The position numbers and the translations under genes are program-made. This document shows positions 24,223-28,744 of a stretch of DNA of 28,744 bases, piece after piece. Positions within the stretch are counted from its first letter, which is position 1. Each line of letters starts with the position of its first letter. The DNA is from a virus. The stretch spans positions 1 through 28,744 of the IMG/VR virus record IMGVR_UViG_3300031825_000061, one strand, 5' to 3'. The notes below the pieces were generated by a model that was given only the letters and a program-made list of their open reading frames with translations, was not told where the DNA came from and searched no databases.

Positions 24223-24254
24223 ATTCTAGTCATGTACTGCACATGCATCCAGTG
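24223..24254 (-). promoter_or_regulatory. possible LexA-like box with overlapping leftward promoter
   Basis: TACTG (24235-24239), ten bases, CAGTG (24250-24254) gives the CTG-N10-CAG spacing of LexA sites, with nine of ten outer bases matching the TACTG/CAGTA consensus; the inner bases are a weak match. On the minus strand TAGAAT (24228 to 24223) could be a -10 box, with the LexA-like site just upstream of it. This would place KilA-N under SOS control. Both calls are tentative. Confidence 0.3.
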
Positions 24255-24349
24255 ACAGGTCTGGGGGAATGCTGTGCATAACTCTTTCGCCCGCGTGAAT
24301 CTGCGTCTACGCGTCCGCCAAGCGCCCCTCATGCCAGGCGTGTGCCGGC

Positions 24350-24623
24350 CTAGACCCCGGTACCACGGATGATCTGTTCGAGCTCCTTCACACCGGCCGC
24401 TCGCTGCTTGTCCAAATACGCCGCCAAGTCCATCAGGTGCACCCCCCCTAGCGGCCTTCTGGCTGGTTTCCATGCGCACCATCGGCAGGCGGATCCTGCC
24501 CGTGGAGACCTTCCGGACGAACTTGTCGAGGCTGAGATGGTAGAAGTAGTCGCGACAGACCTCTTCGACCGGGATCACCGCCCGGCCGTTGTACTGCGCC
24601 ATGAGGAGGAACGCTGTATTCAT
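24350..24623 (-). pseudogene. PrtN-like (pyocin activator family) regulator, frameshifted at a G7 run
   Basis: The first 59 residues, starting MNTAFLLMAQYNGRAVIPVE and including VCRDYFYHLSLDKFVRKV and RMETSQKAARG, match the PrtN/pyocin-activator family, which activates phage-tail bacteriocin or prophage genes and is common near prophage ends. After a run of seven G (24442-24448, C7 on the plus strand) the frame is lost. With six G the product continues VHLMDLAAYLDKQRAAGVKE then LEQIIRGTGV and stops at 24350-24352, giving about 90 residues, the normal family size. As read, translation runs into an unrelated tail to 24144. Slippage, phase variation, decay and sequence error are all possible. 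Confidence 0.82.
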
Positions 24624-24717
24624 GGTGCACCCTACCGCACCTGAGGAGACGCCGCCAGGACATTCAGGCTGTTGCTGCCCGGCACCTATACACTAGGTCC
24701 GCCGGAGGTGGTAACCC

Positions 24718-25212
24718 GTGCAGATCGACTTGGGCAATCTCTCGCCGCTGAGGATGATGTTGCCGTCGGAGCTGGTGCTCGCGACGAAGCTGACACGGAA
24801 GGTTGCACGCCTGCGTGAGCGCTGGCGCAGCACGAATTCCGGGAAAGATCTCGGCCCCGGCAAGGAGCGTGCGCTTTCCATAGACATCAGCGTCGCGGAA
24901 GGCGAACTCGAATCGCTTGTCGACGGCGTTCTCGCGCGGCAATTGGGTCTGAAGAGGTACATGGTGGTGCACGTTCAGCGAGACGGCGGCCACGAAGATC
25001 GGTTCCAGCTCCTCTCGGCCAGCGTCCACTTCGGCTTCACGTACCAGGGACACCGGTGGATGTGGGACTTGGAGGGGCGTCGACTTCGGAAGGACGGAAG
25101 CATCGGGGAGCGCCCCGGGGGCATGGCGATCGACGCTGGCGTGATCACCCGCAGGATGCTCGACGGGTCGTGGGTGGAGCTCCATCCGACGTACGCAGAG
25201 GAAGTCGCGTGA
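24718..25212 (+). CDS. unknown moron protein, first gene of a two-gene operon
   Basis: A 164-residue protein starting at GTG 24718, with a strong GGAGGTG seven bases upstream. A weak promoter (TTCAGG, 18 bases, TATACA at 24687) lies in the 94-base gap shared with the divergent PrtN-like gene. The protein is basic in the first half (LTRKVARLRERWRSTNSGKD), then alternating beta and helix (RYMVVHVQRDGGHEDRFQLL, FGFTYQGHRWMWDLEGRRLR). I recognise no family. Its TGA overlaps the GTG of the nucleotidyltransferase gene, so the two products are probably made together and may act as a pair. Confidence 0.72.
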   Translation: MQIDLGNLSPLRMMLPSELVLATKLTRKVARLRERWRSTNSGKDLGPGKERALSIDISVAEGELESLVDGVLARQLGLKRYMVVHVQRDGGHEDRFQLLSASVHFGFTYQGHRWMWDLEGRRLRKDGSIGERPGGMAIDAGVITRRMLDGSWVELHPTYAEEVA

Positions 25213-25838
25213 ACCTGCGGCCTGGCGAGTTGGTGTTCGGGGTGGCACCGGAGATCCTGGTGGATTGCGCGCGCCAACTCCGCGAGAAAGAGGAGCCTTT
25301 CTCGCTCGATGGGTTCAGCCGCGCGCTGGGCGCCCCGGTCGACGAGGCGGCGGACGTCCTGCAGGCGATGGTGTGCGATGGCTTCTTCCAGCAGGCCGCG
25401 GCCGGCACGTACACGGGCACCGCGAAGTTCAACCAGCTGGCGGCCTCCAAGATCAGCGAGGGCCTCACACGCTCCGCGGCCGAAGCGCTTCTCGCGCGAG
25501 TGGTATCGAAGGCTCGCCACATCAACGACCACCCGGAGGAATTTCAGGCGCGCGTCGATTGCATCGTGGTGTTCGGCTCCTACCTCGGCGACAAGCCGGT
25601 GCTGGGCGACCTGGATCTCGGCGTGCGGGTGTCGGAAGCCCCACGTGGGGACGCCGGTGCCGCGAAGCTTTCCAGGCTGCGGTGGCTGATGACGCACCAA
25701 TCCCCGACCGGGCGCGTCTTCAGCGAGCTTCGGCTTCGGAAGCCCGCGGTCGTTAGCATCCACCAGCTCGGCGAGGTGCTTGAGCTTGGCACGCCGTATC
25801 GCGTCGTGTTCGGCGCGCCGGCGGTGCCTGCCCCGTAG
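25209..25838 (+). CDS. winged-helix plus nucleotidyltransferase-fold protein
   Basis: A 209-residue protein starting at GTG 25209 (GTGA overlap). Residues about 12-75 look like a winged helix (FSLDGFSRALGAPVDEAADV, LQAMVCDGFFQQ). Residues 115-140 carry a pol-beta-type nucleotidyltransferase core, VDCIVVFGSYLGDKPVLGDL followed by DLGV: G123-S124 and D134-x-D136. The usual third acidic residue is not obvious; the expected strand reads PAVVSIHQ. Such proteins include toxin-antitoxin nucleotidyltransferases, adenylyltransferases and abortive-infection proteins. With its partner and its position beside the attachment site, a lysogenic or defensive role is likely but unproven. Confidence 0.74.
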   Translation: MNLRPGELVFGVAPEILVDCARQLREKEEPFSLDGFSRALGAPVDEAADVLQAMVCDGFFQQAAAGTYTGTAKFNQLAASKISEGLTRSAAEALLARVVSKARHINDHPEEFQARVDCIVVFGSYLGDKPVLGDLDLGVRVSEAPRGDAGAAKLSRLRWLMTHQSPTGRVFSELRLRKPAVVSIHQLGEVLELGTPYRVVFGAPAVPAP

Positions 25839-25849
25839 CGGCGCGGCGC

Positions 25850-25867
25850 GGGGACTTTCCGGGGACT
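25850..25867. repeat. direct repeat GGGGACT x2, candidate integrase arm sites
   Basis: GGGGACT at 25850-25856 and 25861-25867, start-to-start 11 bp, lie about 95 bases inside the attachment site. Short direct repeats one helical turn apart are typical of arm-type integrase sites. An inverted repeat TGATT/AATCA is at 25925-25937. No integrase is in the window to compare. Confidence 0.35.
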
Positions 25868-25960
25868 GGCGTCACCGGGCCCGGGCAGACCAGAGCAGAA
25901 GATTCTGGAACGGACGGCCTGCTCTGATTGAAAATCAACAACTTAGGGGCGGCTGGAAAT

Positions 25961-26005
25961 CTACGAACCAAGGGGTCGTGGGTTCGAATCCTGCCAGCCG
26001 CACCA
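25961..26005 (+). other. tRNA-Arg(ACG) 3' half, prophage attachment site
   Basis: From the anticodon loop CTACGAA (anticodon ACG, 25964-25966 lies at ACG) the sequence is a proper tRNA 3' half: CCAAG stem strand, GGGTC variable loop, GTGGG-TTCGAAT-CCTGC T-arm, CAGCCGC acceptor strand and encoded ACCA. The 5' anticodon strand, expected CTTGG, is replaced by GAAAT, and no D-arm is present, so this is not a complete tRNA. Integration in the 3' half of a tRNA leaves exactly such a remnant at one prophage end. GCGGCTG at 25949-25955 can pair with the acceptor strand. Confidence 0.8.
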
Positions 26006-26017
26006 AATGAAATCAAA

Positions 26018-26050
26018 GGGTTAGCTCTCACAAGGAGCTAACCCTTTTTC
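26018..26050 (+). terminator. tRNA-distal rho-independent terminator
   Basis: GGGTTAGCTC (26018-26027) and GAGCTAACCC (26035-26044) form a perfect 10-bp stem with loop TCACAAG, followed by TTTTTC. It lies 13 bases after the tRNA 3' end and is probably the original chromosomal terminator of the tRNA gene. Confidence 0.92.
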
Positions 26051-26064
26051 TTTGTTGGGCTTCG

Positions 26065-26087
26065 GGGGTACACCGAGGGGTACACCG
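26065..26087. repeat. direct repeat GGGGTACACCG x2 downstream of attachment site
   Basis: GGGGTACACCG occurs at 26065-26075 and 26077-26087, period 12 bp. Similar repeats occur beside tRNA-integrated elements and may be integrase arm sites. Lying outside the presumed prophage end, they could mark a second, older element at the same tRNA. Confidence 0.4.
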
Positions 26088-26170
26088 GGGGTGGGATTGC
26101 CGCGGATTTCGTGGGATCGCCAGGGACTGAACGTCGCGAGGGCGTGTCGACTCGGCCGACGATTGGCGCC

Positions 26171-26281
26171 ATGTCTGCCGATCGCGAGGCCGGCTTGAAA
26201 TCCTTCCTGGAATCGCAGAACCTGTCCGTACTGGTCGCGCTTCTGCTCAAACTGGCACACGACCACGAGCCAGTAGAGTGA
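26171..26281 (+). pseudogene. short gene remnant downstream of attachment site
   Basis: A 36-residue frame, MSADREAGLKSFLESQNLSV then LVALLLKLAHDHEPVE, ends at TGA 26279-26281. It resembles a helical 'LxxFLExQxxxxLxxLLLxLAxxH' segment I associate with larger SWIM zinc-finger-type proteins, so it may be the remnant of a gene cut by integration or deletion. There is no clear ribosome site. From 26282 to 26468 I see nothing further. Confidence 0.28.
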
Positions 26282-26468
26282 CCGCTACACAGGGACGTAC
26301 AGATGGTGACTCCATGACCGCTGGGTCGATTCGGTTCTACAAACAACCTCGGCGGCATCGCCGCTCTGCGAATCTGGCGCCGATGGCCGGCCCACGCATC
26401 GCCTGCCGTTATGGCGCTGCCGGCCAAGGCCCGCCCGTCCATCCAGTCGCACGCCGGGGATCACCGTC

Positions 26469-27407
26469 ATGATGTTCTGGGTGGGTACGACAGACACGCG
26501 CTGGTTCGAGTTCCTGGCACCGCGTCACCTGGACGAGGTGAACTTCTGGCAGCCATCGGTGCGCCCTGCATTCGAGAACGCGCCCAGCGGCATGCCGTTC
26601 GTGTTCAAGGTGAAGCGTCCCCACAACCACATTGCAGGCGCCGGCTACTTCATCACTCGCAGCGTGCTGCCGCTGGACCTGGCGTGGGAGATCTTTGGGC
26701 AGAAGAACGGCGCGGCTTCGCTCGCAGAACTGCGGGAGCTTCTGGGGCCGCTAGCCGGCCGCGGCACGCCGCTCACCCAGATCACTTGCCAGGTCATCGC
26801 CAACCCCGTCTTCTTCGAACCACGAGACTGGCTGCCCGATCCACCGGGCTGGTCGTCCAACATCGTGCGCGGCAAGATGTACCGAACCGAGGAGGCCGAC
26901 GGCGCCACGATCTGGGCGCATGTGCTGCCGCTGCTCGCCCGTGGCCTCGAAGCCCAGGCCGAGGCCTCGGATAGCGGCGCCCGGGTCGTGAACGAGCCGG
27001 CGGCGCGGTACGGTGAGCCCATCCTGATGCGGCCCCGGCTCGGCCAGGGCTCCTTCCGCGTGGTCGTCACCGAGGCCTACAACCGCAAGTGTGCCATCAC
27101 CGGCGAAAGCACCTTGTTGGCACTGGAGGCCGCGCACATCGTGCCCTACGCCGAGGAAGGTGCCCATGACGTGCGCAACGGCCTGCTGCTGCGGGCCGAC
27201 TTCCACCGCTTGTTCGATGCCGGCCTGGTGTCGGTGACGCCCGACATGACGATCCGCGTCAGCCCGCGCATCCGCGAAGCATGGTTCAACGGCAAGGCGT
27301 ACTACCGGATGGATGGCCAGCCGCTGACCGTCACGCCGACCCGGCCGGAGTACCGCCCCGATCCCGACCGCCTGCAATGGCACCTCAAGAACCGGTTTCA
27401 GGCATGA
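26469..27407 (+). CDS. HNH restriction-type endonuclease with N-terminal recognition domain
   Basis: A 312-residue protein (ATG 26469 or 26472). The C-terminal HNH nuclease is clear: YNRKCAITGES (204-214), AAHIVPYAEE with H223, RNGLLL with N237, and ADFHRLFDAGL with H246. The N-terminal half (HLDEVNFWQPS, GMPFVFKVKRPHNHIAGAGY, LPLDLAWEIFGQKN) is the domain seen before HNH in predicted restriction endonucleases of the COG3440 type, where it is thought to read DNA or its modification. No methylase is adjacent, so a modification-dependent or other defence nuclease is likely. Its TGA overlaps the start of a MazG-like gene. Confidence 0.86.
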   Translation: MMFWVGTTDTRWFEFLAPRHLDEVNFWQPSVRPAFENAPSGMPFVFKVKRPHNHIAGAGYFITRSVLPLDLAWEIFGQKNGAASLAELRELLGPLAGRGTPLTQITCQVIANPVFFEPRDWLPDPPGWSSNIVRGKMYRTEEADGATIWAHVLPLLARGLEAQAEASDSGARVVNEPAARYGEPILMRPRLGQGSFRVVVTEAYNRKCAITGESTLLALEAAHIVPYAEEGAHDVRNGLLLRADFHRLFDAGLVSVTPDMTIRVSPRIREAWFNGKAYYRMDGQPLTVTPTRPEYRPDPDRLQWHLKNRFQA

Positions 27408-27754
27408 CGCATTTGCCCGAAGAACTCACCCAGCGCCTGCTGGCCTTCCGCGCCGAGCGTGACTGGGAGCAGTTCCACAACGCTCGAAGCCTTGCCACGG
27501 CCCTGTCCGTGGAGGCGTCCGAGCTGCTGGAGCACTTCATCTGGGCCAAGGACGCAGACGTGGCCGAGATCGTCGAAAAGCGCCGGGATGAAATCGAAGC
27601 GGAGCTGGCCGATGTCGGGACGCTGCTCGCCTACTTGTGCCATGACTTGGGCGTGGATCTGGCGGCCGCGGTGTCGCGGAAGATGGATGCCAACGCGCTC
27701 AAGTACCCGGTAGAGAAGTCGCGCGGGCGATCGGAGAAGTACACGCGCCTGTGA
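27404..27754 (+). CDS. MazG-like nucleotide pyrophosphohydrolase
   Basis: A 116-residue all-alpha protein starting at ATG 27404, overlapping the HNH stop (ATGA). It has the MazG/dCTPase-like metal motifs: EASELLEHF (E37, E40, E43) and, after one helix, EAELADVGTLL (E67, D70). RDWEQFHNARSLATALSVEA is the typical start of the short RS21-C6-like branch. It would hydrolyse a nucleoside triphosphate to monophosphate and pyrophosphate. Tight coupling to an HNH nuclease suggests a joint defence role, perhaps lowering nucleotides or a signal during attack. The C-terminus (PVEKSRGRSEKYTRL) is basic. Confidence 0.87.
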   Translation: MTHLPEELTQRLLAFRAERDWEQFHNARSLATALSVEASELLEHFIWAKDADVAEIVEKRRDEIEAELADVGTLLAYLCHDLGVDLAAAVSRKMDANALKYPVEKSRGRSEKYTRL

Positions 27755-27823
27755 TGGTGCCGGAGAACGAGACTGGCCAACTCGCGCGCTGCAGCTGGCA
27801 GCGCGCCAGGGCGGCAGCGCTAA

Positions 27824-28275
27824 GGAAAGTCTGAACAAGTCCACCGATCATGCCGCGGCGCGTTGAATAGCGCAAAGGAGCCTGCGCAGTGAGCCAGATC
27901 AGTTTTTCGGACGCAGAGTACGCCGGCAAACGGAAGAAGACCCGGCGTGAGCTGTTCCTCGAGGAAATGGAACAGGTGGTGCCATGGAAGGTGCTGCTCA
28001 AGATCATCGAGCCGCACTACCCGGTCGCCGGCCGCGGCCGCAGGCCATACGCGCTGGAGTCGATGCTGCGGGTGCACCTGATGCAGAACTGGTTTGCGCT
28101 GAGCGACCCGGCGATGGAGGAAGCCCTGTACGAGATCGCGTCGCTTCGAGCGTTCGCCCGTCTGAGTTTGAACGAGCCGATCCCGGACGAGACGAGGATC
28201 CTGAATTTCCGGCACTTGCTCGAAGCCAACGCCCTGGCCGAGGACATCCTCAAGGCGGTAAACGCGAACCGATTC
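27824..28275 (+). mobile_element. truncated IS5-family insertion sequence, left end
   Basis: The left end reads GGAAAGTCTGAACAAG from 27824, directly after CTAA (27820-27823), which fits the YTAR target preference of the IS5 group. The transposase starts 65 bases inside. The element loses similarity at about 28275; I find no matching right inverted repeat before the window end, so the right part is deleted. The sequence from about 28315 to 28552 is unassigned. Confidence 0.78.
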
Positions 28276-28314
28276 GGCGGTCGATTGGCCGCATTCGCAC
28301 GGTCGAGCGTTTAG
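27889..28314 (+). pseudogene. IS5-family transposase, 3' truncated
   Basis: The frame starts at GTG 27889 after AAAGGAG. It matches the N-terminus of IS5-group transposases: SQISFSDAEYAGKRKKTRRE, EMEQVVPWKVLLKIIEPHYP, the SMLRVHLMQNWFALSDPAME stretch and IPDETRILNFRHLLE. In full-length members about 200 more residues with the DDE catalytic core follow. Here the protein leaves the family after KAVNANR (about residue 129) and stops at 141 with an unrelated tail. The catalytic domain is therefore absent and the element cannot move by itself. Confidence 0.85.
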
Positions 28315-28552
28315 TCAAGCAGCGGATCGTCGTGCAGGAATCCCGCCAGGGCTGGAAACCCCAAGTACAGGACGAGGAGGATGAAGCCGTCGCTGATTGA
28401 GTGCGACCGGGAGTCGGTTGCCGTGCGAGCCGCCCGCGAAGCAGCCGCAGCGCGGGTTACCGGGATCGAGCGCCCGATTGGGCAGAGGACACGCCCCGAG
28501 CCTGGATGGGAGCGTTGAGGAAGGCGCAGTGGCCGAATGCAGGCGACCGCCG

Positions 28553-28744
28553 TCACTCCGACTTGAACACTTCGGACAGCGAGGCGCGCAGGTCGGCAAC
28601 GACATCACCAAGCGCCGGCCCTGGCGCAGACAGGTTGCGCACGAACGCGTCCCATTGCGCCTGCTTGCTCGGATCGTCAGCGAAGGCATCGCTCAGGCCG
28701 TCGGGGATGAACGCGGGCACCGGCGTGCTTCGCCGTTGGAAGGT
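28553..28744 (-). CDS. C-terminus of probable AbiEii/AbiGii-type nucleotidyltransferase toxin
   Basis: The last 63 residues of a leftward gene continue past the window end. They include STPVPAFIPDGLSDAFADDP, KQAQWDAFVRNLSAPGPALG and DVVADLRASLSEVFKSE. I recognise the 'IPDGLSDAFADDPxKQxQWxAF' pattern as the tail of AbiEii/AbiGii family nucleotidyltransferases, which are the toxin part of AbiE abortive-infection systems. The catalytic part is outside the window, so this rests on a short tail only. It faces the truncated IS and would add to a defence-type cluster. Confidence 0.55.
   Translation of the reverse strand, partial: TFQRRSTPVPAFIPDGLSDAFADDPSKQAQWDAFVRNLSAPGPALGDVVADLRASLSEVFKSE

Larger units (their letters stand above)
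1..26005. mobile_element. P22-like prophage, late half and right end
   Basis: A continuous rightward late operon in the P22 order (terminase, portal, scaffold, coat, gp4, gp10, fibre/needle, three ejection proteins, tailspike, lysis) is followed by a moron block and ends at a tRNA 3' half that I read as one attachment site. The left end, integrase, repressor and replication genes are outside the window. All core virion genes are full length, so the virion module looks functional, although three small genes appear frameshifted or cut. The right boundary is inferred from the tRNA sequence, not from comparison with an empty site. Confidence 0.88.

Noticed and set aside
25949-26005. Complete functional tRNA gene
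   Set aside because: Only 57 bases from acceptor-like start to CCA; the D-arm and 5' anticodon strand are missing.
26038-26442. Leftward frame as an integrase remnant
   Set aside because: The translation has no tyrosine-recombinase motif, and it crosses the terminator and direct repeats.

Overview
The window is GC-rich and densely packed. It holds the late half of a P22-like (short-tailed) prophage, a lysogenic moron block, a tRNA-type attachment site at about 25961-26005, and flanking chromosomal DNA with defence-type genes and a broken insertion sequence. The very high GC, frequent GTG starts and gene types suggest a proteobacterium, most likely Burkholderiales or Xanthomonadales. That placement is an inference; no species marker is present.

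Region by region: 1-767 holds at most one weak small gene. 768-1631 carries small phage genes leading into packaging. 1631-3665 encodes the small and large terminase. 3729-8605 encodes portal, a small frameshifted protein, scaffold and major capsid. 8641-9741 holds three small virion-type proteins. 9744-13144 encodes gp4-like and gp10-like head-closure/DNA-stabilisation proteins and a fibre/needle-like protein. 13304-18434 encodes three ejection (DNA transfer) proteins. 18445-21415 encodes a tailspike with a P22-type head-binding N-terminus and a sialidase-like propeller, then a possible lectin-like protein. 21415-23090 is a lysis cassette: HExxH protein, two membrane proteins and a GH24 endolysin. 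Gene order follows P22 genes 3-2-1-8-5-4-10-26-7-20-16-9, and most stop/start pairs overlap or nearly touch.

At about 23335 a late gene breaks off against a leftward KilA-N gene. From there to the attachment site lies a moron block: KilA-N (leftward), a PrtN-like activator (leftward, frameshifted at a run of seven G), and a rightward two-gene operon of an unknown protein plus a winged-helix/nucleotidyltransferase protein. A possible LexA-like box and two inverted repeats lie in or near the leftward genes. The late genes would package DNA, build the head, inject DNA and lyse the cell; the block probably controls induction or benefits the lysogen.

Beyond the tRNA 3' half and its terminator lie a small gene remnant, an HNH restriction-type endonuclease translationally coupled to a MazG-like pyrophosphohydrolase, a truncated IS5-family element, and the C-terminus of a probable AbiEii-type nucleotidyltransferase. 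The features I rate most unusual are: a 20-bp repeat plus hairpin with changing stems just after three stop codons at module borders; a perfect 13-bp inverted repeat inside the KilA-N gene; the homopolymer frameshift in the PrtN-like gene; the sialidase-type tailspike; and the moron and defence gene pairs. No integrase, repressor or replication gene is in the window; they would lie to the left.
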